Source: Nocardiopsis sp. YSL2
GTDB taxonomy: Bacteria; Actinomycetota; Actinomycetes; Streptosporangiales; Streptosporangiaceae
Reading direction: 5' to 3'
Assembly: GCF_030555055.1 (NCBI RefSeq)
Contig: NZ_JAMOAO010000001.1
Span: 5,084,001 to 5,148,000, forward strand
Length of the DNA stretch: 64,000 bases
Below the pieces are notes generated by a model that searched no databases, was not told the DNA's origin, and saw only the letters and a list, made by a program, of their open reading frames with translations. Within the stretch, counting starts at the first letter, position 1, and each line of letters starts with the position of its first letter. The position numbers were made by a program, and so were the translations under genes. Of the stretch, positions 28,524 to 37,087 are shown piece after piece.

Positions 28524-29537
28524 ATGCTGACCTACATTCTTCGCCGCCTCGGCGCGGGCGTGCTGCTGCTCGCCATCGTGACGATGGTGACCTTCTGGAT
28601 CTTCTTCGTGCTGCCCAAGTGGGCCGGCGTGACCCCGCAGGGCATGGCCGCCATGTACGTGGGCAAGGCACCCACCCCGGCCGCGCTCGAGGCCACGGTG
28701 GAACGGCTGGGCTTGGACCAGCCGATCGCCGTGCAGTTCTACAACTTCGTCAGGGACCTGCTCTTCGGTGCCGAGTTCACTTTCGGCCGCGAGACCGTGG
28801 AGTGCGCGGCCCCGTGCCTGGGCTACTCCTTCACCACCAACACCCCGGTCCTGGAGCAGATCGTCAGCCGGCTCCCGGTGACGATGTCCCTGGCCGCCGG
28901 CGCGGCGGTCATGTGGGTCGTCGGCGGCGTCGCGGTCGGCGTCCTGTCGGCCGTCAAGAAGGGCAGCATCTTCGACCGGATCGCCATGTCCCTGGCCCTG
29001 GTCGGTGTGTCCCTGCCGATCTACTTCACCGGTCTGCTGTCCCTGGCCTTCCTGGTCCACAGCTGGAACATCTTCCCGGTGCCGCGCTACGTGCCACTCG
29101 GCGAGGACCCGATCGGCTGGTTCCAGGTCATGTTCCTGCCCTGGGTGACCCTGGCCTTCCTGCACGCCGCGCAGTACGCCCGGCAGACCCGCGCGGGGAT
29201 GCTGGAGACGCTGGGCGAGGACTACATCCGTACCGCCCGGGCCAAGGGCCTGAGCGAGCGCCGGGTCATCCTCAAGCACGCGCTGCGCCCGACGCTCACG
29301 CCGATCGTGACGATCTTCGGCCTGGACATCGGCCTGGTCCTGGGCGGCGCGATCCTGACCGAGACCACCTTCTCGCTCAACGGCATCGGCAAGTTCGCGA
29401 TCGACGCGATCGTGTCCAAGGACCTTCCGGTGATCATCGGCGTCACCCTGATGGGCGCGTTCTTCATCGTGCTCTGCAACCTCATCGTCGACCTCCTCTA
29501 CCCGATCGTCGACCCGCGGGTGCGGATCGCGAGCTAG
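28524..29537 (+). CDS. Peptide ABC transporter permease (OppB/DppB type)
   Basis: A 337-residue inner-membrane permease starting MLTYILRRLGAGVLLLAIVTMVTFWIFF, the canonical OppB first helix. Helices follow at about 105-130, 145-170, 205-225, 260-285 and 305-325, and the EAA loop is YIRTARAKGLSERRVILKHALRP. The C-terminal DLLYPIVDPRVR is typical. It pairs with the OppC-type permease upstream to form the channel. It lacks a visible ribosome-binding site because the 28476-28516 hairpin ends directly before it. A periplasmic-side insertion with two Cys (VECAAPCLGY) may form a disulfide. Confidence 0.93.
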   Translation: MLTYILRRLGAGVLLLAIVTMVTFWIFFVLPKWAGVTPQGMAAMYVGKAPTPAALEATVERLGLDQPIAVQFYNFVRDLLFGAEFTFGRETVECAAPCLGYSFTTNTPVLEQIVSRLPVTMSLAAGAAVMWVVGGVAVGVLSAVKKGSIFDRIAMSLALVGVSLPIYFTGLLSLAFLVHSWNIFPVPRYVPLGEDPIGWFQVMFLPWVTLAFLHAAQYARQTRAGMLETLGEDYIRTARAKGLSERRVILKHALRPTLTPIVTIFGLDIGLVLGGAILTETTFSLNGIGKFAIDAIVSKDLPVIIGVTLMGAFFIVLCNLIVDLLYPIVDPRVRIAS

Positions 29538-29574
29538 CACGCGATGGCGGCCGGGCTTCCTGCCGCCGGCCCAC

Positions 29575-29613
29575 CCGTCGCCCACGACCTTCAACGGACG
29601 CCTTCGGCGCAGC
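29575..29613. repeat. Partial copy of the intergenic repeat
   Basis: Between the permease and ATPase genes, a stretch ending TTCAACGGACGCCTTCGGCG matches the core of the two copies at 24588-24852 with small differences. This puts one repeat family at two places around the same operon. Confidence 0.6.
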
Positions 29614-29632
29614 ACTATCAAAGGAATCTGAC

Positions 29633-31399
29633 ATGGCCTCGACCGAGCCCGTCGTCCGCGTGGACGACCTGCGGGTGACGTTCCCGACCATGGACGGCGA
29701 CGTCCACGCGGTGAACGGGTTGTCCTTCGAGGTGCCGGCGGGCGGCGCCCTCGGCATCGTGGGCGAGTCGGGCTCGGGCAAGAGCGTGACCTCGCTGGCT
29801 CTGATGGGCCTGCACCGCGGTAGCCGGGCCCGGATCACGGGCGCGATCGAGGTCGTGGGCAAGAACGTGGTCACGGCCTCGGACAAGGAGCTGCGCCGGA
29901 TGCGCGGCAACGACATCGCGATGGTCTTCCAGGACCCGATGCAGTCGCTGCACCCGCAGTTCACGATCGGCAACCAGCTGGTGGAGGCCTACCGGATCCA
30001 CCACCCCAAGGCCTCCAAGGCCCACGCTGTGAAGAAGGCCGTGGAGTCGCTGGAGCGGGTGGGGATCCCCGAGCCGGGCACGCGGATCAACTCCTACCCG
30101 CACGAGTTCTCCGGGGGTATGCGCCAGCGGGTGGTGATCGCGATGGGGTTGATGTGCGATCCCAAGGTGCTGTTGGCCGATGAGCCGACCACCGCGTTGG
30201 ACGTGACGGTGCAGGCCCAGGTGCTGGATCTGCTGGACGAGCTGCGCCGGGACCTGGGGATGGGTCTGATCCTGGTCTCGCACGACCTGGCGGTGGTGGC
30301 GGGGTCGGTGGACGAGGTCGTGGTGATGCGCAAGGGCGTGGCGGTGGAGCACGGGGACGTGCGCACGGTGCTGTCCTCGCCGGAGCACCCGTACACGCAG
30401 GCGCTGCTGGACGCGGTGCCGCGGGTGGAGGTCTCCCGCGCCCAACGCCGCGCCAGCGACCGCGCCGACCGCGCCGAGCGCGACGCGAAGGCCGGCGTCG
30501 CCACCACCGCCCCCGCCGACTTCCAGGCCTTCACGCCCGGTGGCACCTCCACAGACACCCCTCTGCTGCGGGTGGAGGATGTGGCGCAGCGGTTCAGGGT
30601 GCGTGGGGGCCTGTGGGGGCGTTCCACGGACTTCTGGGCGGTCAGGGGTGTGTCCTTCGAGCTGCGCCAGGGCGAGACGCTGGGTGTGGTGGGCGAGTCG
30701 GGGTCGGGTAAGTCGACGCTGTCGCGGATGGTCATGCGCCTGTTGGAGCCCACCCGGGGCCGGGTGGAGTTCGAGGGCCGTGACATCACGCACCTGTCCG
30801 ACCGGGAGCTGCGCCCGTTGCGCCGGGATGTGCAGATGGTGTTCCAGAACCCGTACTCGTCGCTGAACCCGCGGGTGACGGTGGGGGACGCGATCGGGAC
30901 GGCGTTGAAGGTGCAGGGCGAGCGCGATGGCAGGAAGGTGCGCGCGCGGGTGCAGGAGCTGTTGGAGCGGGTGGGGTTGGAGCCGGGGCACTACAACCGG
31001 TTCCCGCACGCGTTCTCCGGTGGTCAGCGCCAGCGGATCGCGATCGCGCGGGCGCTGATCCTGAAGCCGAAGCTGATCATCTGTGACGAGCCGGTCTCGG
31101 CTTTGGACGTGTCGACGCAGGACCAGGTGCTGCGGTTGCTCTCGGAGTTGCAGGACGATTTCGGGTTGACCTATATCTTCGTGGCGCATGACCTGGCGGT
31201 GGTGCGCCAGGTCTCGGACCGGGTCGCGGTGATGAGGAAGGGCGAGATCGTGGAGATGGGTGACAGCGACAGTGTGTATGAGTCGCCGCAGAGCGAGTAC
31301 ACGCGTCAGTTGTTGACGGCGGCGCCGTTGCTGGACCCGGACGAGGCGCGGCGGCACCGCGCCGAACGCGAAGCCGCCAAGCGCGAGCGGGTCGCCTGA
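29633..31399 (+). CDS. Fused peptide ABC transporter ATPase (OppD-OppF type)
   Basis: A 588-residue cytoplasmic ATPase carrying both nucleotide-binding domains of a peptide importer in one chain. The first (about 8-265) has Walker A GESGSGKS at 44-51, FSGGMRQR and Walker B VLLADEPTTALD; the second (about 315-570) has GESGSGKST, FSGGQRQR and LIICDEPVSALD. Both end with the family's oligopeptide region (HPYTQALLDAVPRVE, SEYTRQLLTAAP). An Arg/Ala/Asp-rich linker joins them. AAGGA lies eight bases before the ATG. It completes the operon, giving one binding protein, two permeases and a two-in-one ATPase. Fused versions are common in actinomycetes. Confidence 0.94.
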   Translation: MASTEPVVRVDDLRVTFPTMDGDVHAVNGLSFEVPAGGALGIVGESGSGKSVTSLALMGLHRGSRARITGAIEVVGKNVVTASDKELRRMRGNDIAMVFQDPMQSLHPQFTIGNQLVEAYRIHHPKASKAHAVKKAVESLERVGIPEPGTRINSYPHEFSGGMRQRVVIAMGLMCDPKVLLADEPTTALDVTVQAQVLDLLDELRRDLGMGLILVSHDLAVVAGSVDEVVVMRKGVAVEHGDVRTVLSSPEHPYTQALLDAVPRVEVSRAQRRASDRADRAERDAKAGVATTAPADFQAFTPGGTSTDTPLLRVEDVAQRFRVRGGLWGRSTDFWAVRGVSFELRQGETLGVVGESGSGKSTLSRMVMRLLEPTRGRVEFEGRDITHLSDRELRPLRRDVQMVFQNPYSSLNPRVTVGDAIGTALKVQGERDGRKVRARVQELLERVGLEPGHYNRFPHAFSGGQRQRIAIARALILKPKLIICDEPVSALDVSTQDQVLRLLSELQDDFGLTYIFVAHDLAVVRQVSDRVAVMRKGEIVEMGDSDSVYESPQSEYTRQLLTAAPLLDPDEARRHRAEREAAKRERVA

Positions 31400-31433
31400 C
31401 CGGCCCACGACAGGACCGGCCGCCGGGCCGAAC

Positions 31434-31489
31434 ACGAACGCCGCCGGCGGTGGCCACGGGAGACCGTGGTCGCCGCCGGCGGCGTTCGT
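31434..31489. terminator. Bidirectional terminator between ABC operon and PhoX gene
   Basis: A 17-bp perfect outer stem (31434-31450 with 31473-31489) encloses a 6-bp inner stem (31454-31459 with 31464-31469) with a GAGA loop. It lies between two convergent genes and can act for both. Confidence 0.85.
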
Positions 31490-31648
31490 CGTGCGCGGAC
31501 CGCTGTCACGGGTTCCCTAGTCGACCGGCCCCGGGGGCGGGGAACGCGCGGGGCGGGCCGGCACGGGGCTGGCGTGGCACGGGGCCCATGCCGGTCGATT
31601 CCGCGCGTGGGCCCCGGCGTTCGTGGGGCGGGGAGTGTGGTGTGGCCG

Positions 31649-33427
31649 TCAGGTGCCGACGCGGCCGCCGTCGCGGCGGCTGACGACGACCACGGCGGAG
31701 CGGGGGCGCCCCCGCGGGTCGAAACCGGGCCAGTTGCTGACCGCCCGGGGATTCTGGGCGGTGGGATCCTCGTCACCGGGCCCGGCCGAGCCCGGCCCGT
31801 GCACGGTGACGAACAGCGTGCCCTGGTCGGGAGTGGAGCTCACACCCGAGATGGCGGACCCGGGCGGCCCGGTGAGGAAGCGGCGGACCTCGCCCGTCTC
31901 GGGGTCGGCGCACAGCAGGGCACTGTTGCCCAACCGCACGCGTCGCTCCCGGTCGGCCACGTCCGACACGTCGGTGGTGATCCACAGCCGGCCGTCGACG
32001 CCGCAGTGCACCCCGTCGGGTGCGCCGAACACGGATCCGAGGGCGTCCGTGCCCTGCCCCGGACGGGCGAACTCGCGCCAGCTCATGACGGCGGCCCCAT
32101 GGTCGCCCGCGCCCTCGGTCCAGGCCAGCACCCGGCCACCGCCCGGTCCCGCGCTCTCGGGGCAGTAGACCGTGCCGGTCACGGGGTGGACGGCGGGCCG
32201 CCCGGGCCGGCGCAGGGTGGTGGCGCCCACGGCATCGGCGGCTTCGCGGGCCCGCAGCAGCACGTCGGCCTGGTTCCGGAACGCGGCGCGCAGGTCCCTG
32301 CGGCCGTGGTCGAGCGGGATCCACGCCCCGGTTCCGTCCGTGTCCAGCCGGGCCGCGTGGAGGGTCCCCTCGTCGAGCGGGCTCGTGGCGGCGGCGCGGA
32401 GGTCCCGCCAGGGGCGGGCGGTGACGAACTTGTACACGTGGGTGTCGTCGCTGAGGTACACCACGGCGTGTCCCCGCGACTCGGTCACCGCGGCCCCGCG
32501 GGCGGCCAGGCGGCCCAGCGCGGTGCGCTTGACGGGGGCGGCGTCCGGTGCGAAGGGGTCGATCTCCACGGTCCAGCCGAAGCGGTGGGCCTCCTCGGGC
32601 GTCGCGGCGAGGTCGAAGCGGGGCTGGTGGGCGTGCCAGCCGTAGGCCGAGGAATCGGCGGCCAGGCCGTAGCGCTCCTGCTCGGAGCTGGGCCGCCAGC
32701 GCCGTTCTTCGGTGCCGAAGGCGTCGGCGATGGTGTCCTCCCCGGTCAGGAAGGTTCCCCAGGGGGTGGTGGCGTGGGCGAACCCGCCCAGGACCCCCCG
32801 CGTCTCGTCTCCGGTGTCCAGCGCGGCATGGCCGTCCAGGGGGCCGGAGAAGGCCACCGGTGAGGCGGGCGTCAGACGGCGGTTGAGTTCGTCGGCCCGC
32901 ACACGCCAGCGGCCGTCGATCAGTTCGATCCGCAGCACGGTCACTCCGAGCGAGGCCATCTCCTTGGCGGTGCGGGCGGCGGTCGAGGACTGGCCCCCGT
33001 CGGCGTGCAGCAGGACGGGGTCGGCGGTGGCGTGGCTCAGCACCAGCAGTCCGCGCCGGTTTCCGGCGTGGCTCGGGGTCAGCGGCACGTACTGCACGCC
33101 GCCGTGCCCGGTGCCGACCTGGCGCAGGGCCGCGGCGGCGGTGTCGGAGGCGTCGGGCCGCCAGCGGGGGCTGCGCGGGCCGATCGGCGCACCCCAGGGC
33201 GCCAGGACACGGACGGTGTAGCCCTCGGGGACGGTGACGCCGTCCTTGCGGGCGACCGGGACGGGGGTGAAGGACAGATGCGAGCCGGTGAGCGGTGTGG
33301 CGAGCGCGGCGGCGAACGAGGGCGGGCCGCCGACGAGGGCGGACGCCCCCAGTGCGCCCAGCCCCGCGGTGGTGAGCAGGGCCCGCCGCCGGGTGGGGTG
33401 CGCGGGGTCGTGGATGTGGTGCGCCAT
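31649..33427 (-). CDS. Tat-exported PhoX/DUF839 family protein
   Basis: A 592-residue exported protein of the PhoX alkaline-phosphatase family (five/six-bladed propeller, Ca/Fe-dependent in characterised members). A twin-arginine signal TRRRALLTTAGLGALGASALVGG lies near the N-terminus. Body motifs include VPLTPSHAGNRRGLLVLSHA, GGFAHATTPWGTFLTGEDTI, the Tyr/Trp-rich YGWHAHQPRFDLA, VVYLSDDTHVYKFVTARPW, FGAPDGVHCGVDGRLWITTDVSD and ISGVSSTPDQGTLFVTVHGPG. The ATG at 33427 has GAGGAGAG upstream. It probably releases phosphate from organic esters outside the cell; whether activity is retained is not shown. No PHO box was recognised. It is divergent from the ribosomal-protein cluster. Confidence 0.87.
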   Translation of the reverse strand: MAHHIHDPAHPTRRRALLTTAGLGALGASALVGGPPSFAAALATPLTGSHLSFTPVPVARKDGVTVPEGYTVRVLAPWGAPIGPRSPRWRPDASDTAAAALRQVGTGHGGVQYVPLTPSHAGNRRGLLVLSHATADPVLLHADGGQSSTAARTAKEMASLGVTVLRIELIDGRWRVRADELNRRLTPASPVAFSGPLDGHAALDTGDETRGVLGGFAHATTPWGTFLTGEDTIADAFGTEERRWRPSSEQERYGLAADSSAYGWHAHQPRFDLAATPEEAHRFGWTVEIDPFAPDAAPVKRTALGRLAARGAAVTESRGHAVVYLSDDTHVYKFVTARPWRDLRAAATSPLDEGTLHAARLDTDGTGAWIPLDHGRRDLRAAFRNQADVLLRAREAADAVGATTLRRPGRPAVHPVTGTVYCPESAGPGGGRVLAWTEGAGDHGAAVMSWREFARPGQGTDALGSVFGAPDGVHCGVDGRLWITTDVSDVADRERRVRLGNSALLCADPETGEVRRFLTGPPGSAISGVSSTPDQGTLFVTVHGPGSAGPGDEDPTAQNPRAVSNWPGFDPRGRPRSAVVVVSRRDGGRVGT

Positions 33428-33552
33428 GTCTCTCCTCGCCTGGGCAGTGCCGCGTCCGGTCCGCGATCGAGAGCGGTCGAAGGAGATTCCATCACACTGT
33501 GTAGTCAAACCCGGACATTGTGCTCGGCTTCGAGTGTCGTTCAAGTCGGGAA

Positions 33553-33569
33553 TGAAAACGGTTATCATT
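33553..33569 (+). promoter_or_regulatory. Zur box of the zinc-independent ribosomal protein cluster
   Basis: ATGAAAACGGTTATCAT is a 7-3-7 palindrome with 6 of 7 pairs matching and resembles actinobacterial Zur operators. It lies 36 bases before rpmG and is the expected control for zinc-independent L33/L31/L32 paralogs. Confidence 0.75.
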
Positions 33570-33604
33570 GACTTGTATCGTCTGTGACCGCGAAGGAGGC
33601 ACAC

Positions 33605-33769
33605 ATGGCGCGCAACGAGGTCCGTCCCATCATCAAGCTCAAGTCCACCGCCGGAACCGGCTACACCTACGTGACCCGCAAGAACCGGCGCAACACGCCC
33701 GACCGGCTCGTCCTGAAGAAGTACGACCCCAGGGCCCGCCGCCACGTCGAGTTCCGCGAGGAACGCTGA
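33605..33769 (+). CDS. rpmG: Ribosomal protein L33, zinc-independent paralog
   Basis: A 54-residue L33 of the 50S subunit. It has the family core RPIIKLKSTAGTGYTYVTRKNRRNTPDRLVLKKYDPRARRHVEF but no Cys residues, so it lacks the zinc ribbon of the C+ form. Such C- paralogs replace the zinc-binding protein when zinc is short. The GAAGGAGG site lies eight bases before the ATG, and a Zur box lies upstream. It is first in a three-gene cluster with L31 and L32. Confidence 0.95.
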   Translation: MARNEVRPIIKLKSTAGTGYTYVTRKNRRNTPDRLVLKKYDPRARRHVEFREER

Positions 33770-33789
33770 CCCGCCACCAGGAGGCATCC

Positions 33790-34038
33790 ATGAGACCCGG
33801 CATCCACCCCGACTACCGGCCGGTCGTCTTCCGCGACCGCGCGGCCGACTTCGCGTTCCTCACCCGGTCCACCGCCACCAGCGAGAAGACCGTGGAGTGG
33901 ACCGACGGCCGGACCTACCCCGTCATCGACGTGGAGATCTCCAGCGCCAGCCACCCCTTCTACACCGGCACCGCCCGCGTGGTGGACACCGCCGGCCGGG
34001 TGGAGCGCTTCCAGCGCCGCTACCAGCGCAAGCGCTGA
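33790..34038 (+). CDS. rpmE2: Ribosomal protein L31 type B, zinc-independent
   Basis: An 82-residue type-B L31. It begins MRPGIHPDYRPVVFRD, the type-B start, with FLTRSTATSEKTVEW, then VDVEISSASHPFYTG and a basic C-terminus RFQRRYQRKR. It has no CxxC, unlike type A, and is the form used under zinc starvation. AGGAGG stands upstream of the ATG, 20 bases after rpmG, so both share the Zur-controlled transcript. Confidence 0.94.
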   Translation: MRPGIHPDYRPVVFRDRAADFAFLTRSTATSEKTVEWTDGRTYPVIDVEISSASHPFYTGTARVVDTAGRVERFQRRYQRKR

Positions 34039-34268
34039 TCCGCCGTGGCGGGGCACCACCCCGCCGCACGGCCGCGCGGGGCCCGGTCGGCCGGGCTGAT
34101 CCGCCACGGCCGCCCCGGTCCCGGCGGGCGGTCCGCCCCGGCCCGTCCGGCCCGGCGCGACCGTCACCGGACCCTCCGGCGCGAGCGCCGCCGGAGCCGT
34201 CGCCACCCGAACCCCCCCCGGCGCGTCCCGCCGGGGCGACCACCACCAGAACGACAAGGACAGGGCCG

Positions 34269-34439
34269 ATGGCCGTACCGAAACGCAAGATGTCGCGGTC
34301 CAACACCCGCACCCGCCGCTCCCAGTGGAAGGCCGACACCCCCGACCTGGTCACCCTCCACCTGAGCGGGCGCGAGTACCGGGTTCCGCGCAACCTCGTC
34401 GCCGCCTACCGGCGCGGGCTGCTGCCCCTGCCCGACTGA
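34269..34439 (+). CDS. rpmF: Ribosomal protein L32, zinc-independent paralog
   Basis: A 56-residue L32 starting MAVPKRKMSRSNTRTRRSQWK, the family signature. The C-terminal part (LVTLHLSGREYRVPRNLVAAY) has none of the four Cys of the zinc-binding form. It lies 230 bases after the L31 gene; that gap holds no gene, so rpmF may have its own start site or be the last gene of the Zur transcript. An AAGGACAGGGCC stretch precedes the ATG. A terminator follows. Confidence 0.93.
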   Translation: MAVPKRKMSRSNTRTRRSQWKADTPDLVTLHLSGREYRVPRNLVAAYRRGLLPLPD

Positions 34440-34447
34440 GGCGCCGT

Positions 34448-34473
34448 GGCGGGCGTCCCGTCGGGCGCCCGCC
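34448..34473 (+). terminator. Terminator of the ribosomal protein cluster
   Basis: An 8-bp GC stem (34448-34455 with 34466-34473), with further pairing of CCCG and CGGG inside the loop, starts nine bases past the rpmF stop. Confidence 0.65.
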
Positions 34474-34642
34474 CCGGAGGTGCCCGGAGGCCAGGCGCCC
34501 GCCCGTGCGACGGACGGCGTCCGCCCACAGCGCCCCGGAATGGGCACGGGGCGGTCACACTGCTGCCCCGAACCGTGCATAACGGACGAAACGCCCCCGA
34601 TCCTCGCCCCGCGTGCAGCGCGGGTCGGGCAGTCTGGGAGGC

Positions 34643-37051
34643 GTGACGACCCGAACCGACCCGCAGGCGCCCGCCCCGGGCCCCCGCACCGCGAAGACCC
34701 CGCGCAGACCCGTCGACCTCCTCGTCGGGACCGCCGGCCTGGTCGCGGTCGCGGCGATCCTCCTCGCCGCGCGCGTGGTGACCGACGGGGACCGGATGCC
34801 CGGGGCCGCACTGCTGAGCGCGCTGCTGCCCACCGGGCTGCTGTTCCTGGTCGCGGTGGCCGCCAACCTCCTGCTCCTCGTCCTGGCCTCCTACACCGTC
34901 CTGCGCACCCTCATCGACGGCGACCTGCGCGGCCTCGCCCGCGTCATGACCGCCGCGGTCGCGGCCTACGCCCTGGCCTCCCTCATCAACGCGGCCCTGA
35001 GCACACTGCTCGGCCGCGCCCCCTCGCCCGTACCGGACATGCCCGGCGACGCTCTGAACAGCGTGCCCGCCGAAGTGTTCACCGGCGCCACCCTCGGCTA
35101 CGTGGCGGCCGCCATCGCCTTCGCGCTCACCATGCCCACCGGACTGCCGCGCGTGCGCTCACTGCTGTGGACCGGCGTCGTCGCGGGCGCCCTGTGCGCC
35201 CTGCTGGCGGGTGTGAGCAGCGGCCCCGCCCTGCTGCTGACCGTCCTGGTCGGCATCGTCTGCGCCGCCCTGGCCCGCTACGTGCTCGGGGCCCAGCCCC
35301 CGGAACCGGTCGACGCGCGCCTGCACGCCGAACTCCGCCGCTTCGGGCTGACCGCCACCGCCATCGCCGGCGCGGGCACCGACGAGGAGGGCAATCCGCG
35401 CTACCTCGCCGACCTCGACGACGGAACCCGCGCGGAGCTGTCGCTGCTCAGCTCGGAGAACACCGCCGGGTTCTGGCGCAGGCTGCGCGACCTGCTCCTG
35501 TTGCGGGGGCCGGTCGCGCCGCGCATGCTCTACGGGGTCCGGCGCCGGGCCGAGCACGCCGCGCTGATGAGCTTCAGCGCCCGCGAGGCGGGCGTGACCG
35601 TCCCGCGCGTGCTGGCGGTCGGGGAGGCCGGGCCCGGCACGGTGATCGTGGCCCGCGAGCTGCCCGACACACGCACCCTCGACTCCCTGGCCGACGAGGA
35701 GATCACCGACGACCTCATCGACCGGGTGTGGGAGAGCCTCGGCGCCCTGCACCGCCGCCGCCTCGCGCACGGCAACCTCACCGGAGCCACGGTCGGCGTC
35801 CTGCGCGAGGACCCCCGGCACGTCGTCCTGACCGGGGTCGACCGCGGCGCGGTGGCCTCGCCCCCGCTCAAGTCGTCCCTGGACAACGCCGCCCTGGTCA
35901 CGCTCCTGGCCATGCGCGTGGGGGCCGAGCGGTCCGTCGACTCGGCCGTGCGCGCCCTGGGCGTGGCCGCCACCGCCGCGGTCCTGCCCTTCCTCCAACC
36001 CGCCGGACTGCCCTCCGAGACCCGTCGCGGCCTGCGCCGCGACCGCCGACTGCTGTCCGAGGTGGGGGAGCGGATCGCCTGGATCGCCCCAGAGGCGCCC
36101 GCCGCCCCCGCCCGCCTGGAGCGGATGCGGCCGCGCACCGTCGTCAGCGTCATCGTCGCGACCGTCGTCGGTCTGATCCTGGCCTACCAGCTGGCCGGTG
36201 TGGACCTGACGGCCATCGGCCGGGCCGACCCGATGTGGGCGGTCGCCGCCTTGGCCATGGCCACCACGTGCATGGTCGCGGCGGCCATGATCCTCATCGG
36301 CTTCGTGCCCGTGCCCCTGCCGTGGTGGCGCACGGTCGCCCTGCAGTACGCCGCCTCGTTCGTGCGCATCGCCGCACCGGCGGGGTTGGGGGCGATCGCC
36401 ATCAACGCCCGCTTCGCGGTCAAGGCCGGCGTCCCCACCTCCCTGGCCCTGTCGGCGGTCGGCCTGTCCCAGCTGGTCGGGTTCATGGTCCACGTCCCGC
36501 TGCTGCTCGTGTGCGCCTACCTGACCGGTACCTCGTACTGGACGGGGTTCACGCCCTCCCCCACGGTGGTGGGGGTCAGTATCGCGGGCACGGCCGCGGT
36601 CGCCGTGGTCGTGCTGGTGCCGCGCCTGCGCCGGGCCTTCGCCGACCGGCTGCGCCCCTACCTGCGCGGTGTGCTGCCCCGTCTGATGGACACCCTCCAG
36701 CGGCCGGCCAGCCTGGCCATGGGCCTGGGCGGCACGCTGCTGCTGACGGTGGCGTTCGTGCTCTGCCTGCACTTCTCGGTGCTGGCCTTCACCTCTCCCG
36801 GCACGCAGGTGAGCCTGGTGGCGGTCGCGGTGGTGTTCCTGGCGGGCAACGCCATCGGCTCGGCCGCGCCCACGCCCGGCGGGCTGGGAGCGGTGGAGGC
36901 CGCGCTCATCGGCGGCCTGACCGCCGTGGCCGGGGTTCCCGCCGCGGTCGCGCTGCCCGCGGTGCTGCTGTTCCGGCTGCTGACGTTCTGGTTCCCGGTC
37001 CTGCCCGGCTGGGGCTCCTTCGTCTACCTGCAGCGCCGCGAGGCGATCTGA
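34643..37051 (+). CDS. MprF-like flippase-domain membrane protein with kinase-like domain
   Basis: An 802-residue polytopic protein with three parts. The N-terminal part (about 20-225) has some six membrane helices. The middle (about 235-460) resembles a lipopolysaccharide/aminoglycoside-kinase-like fold: LPDTRTLDSLADEE, LGALHRRRLAHGNLTGATVGVL (HGNL in place of the catalytic HGDL/HxDxxxxN) and VVLTGVDRGAV instead of DFG. The C-terminal part (about 495-795) is the LPG-synthase-type flippase domain with AAPAGLGAIAINARF and NAIGSAAPTPGGLGAVEAAL. The usual MprF synthase domain is absent. A lipid-flipping role tied to a pseudokinase is inferred. GTG at 34643 is chosen, though GGGAGG lies only two bases away; GTG at 34613 is possible. 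Confidence 0.78.
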   Translation: MTTRTDPQAPAPGPRTAKTPRRPVDLLVGTAGLVAVAAILLAARVVTDGDRMPGAALLSALLPTGLLFLVAVAANLLLLVLASYTVLRTLIDGDLRGLARVMTAAVAAYALASLINAALSTLLGRAPSPVPDMPGDALNSVPAEVFTGATLGYVAAAIAFALTMPTGLPRVRSLLWTGVVAGALCALLAGVSSGPALLLTVLVGIVCAALARYVLGAQPPEPVDARLHAELRRFGLTATAIAGAGTDEEGNPRYLADLDDGTRAELSLLSSENTAGFWRRLRDLLLLRGPVAPRMLYGVRRRAEHAALMSFSAREAGVTVPRVLAVGEAGPGTVIVARELPDTRTLDSLADEEITDDLIDRVWESLGALHRRRLAHGNLTGATVGVLREDPRHVVLTGVDRGAVASPPLKSSLDNAALVTLLAMRVGAERSVDSAVRALGVAATAAVLPFLQPAGLPSETRRGLRRDRRLLSEVGERIAWIAPEAPAAPARLERMRPRTVVSVIVATVVGLILAYQLAGVDLTAIGRADPMWAVAALAMATTCMVAAAMILIGFVPVPLPWWRTVALQYAASFVRIAAPAGLGAIAINARFAVKAGVPTSLALSAVGLSQLVGFMVHVPLLLVCAYLTGTSYWTGFTPSPTVVGVSIAGTAAVAVVVLVPRLRRAFADRLRPYLRGVLPRLMDTLQRPASLAMGLGGTLLLTVAFVLCLHFSVLAFTSPGTQVSLVAVAVVFLAGNAIGSAAPTPGGLGAVEAALIGGLTAVAGVPAAVALPAVLLFRLLTFWFPVLPGWGSFVYLQRREAI

Positions 37052-37087
37052 TCGAAGGGGCGGGCACGGCGGGTCCGGGCGCGCGGA

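Noticed and set aside
28499..29632. N-terminal extension of the fused ABC ATPase into the permease gene
   Set aside because: The upstream part is a shifted frame of the permease; the ATPase has its own AAGGA site and ATG at 29633.
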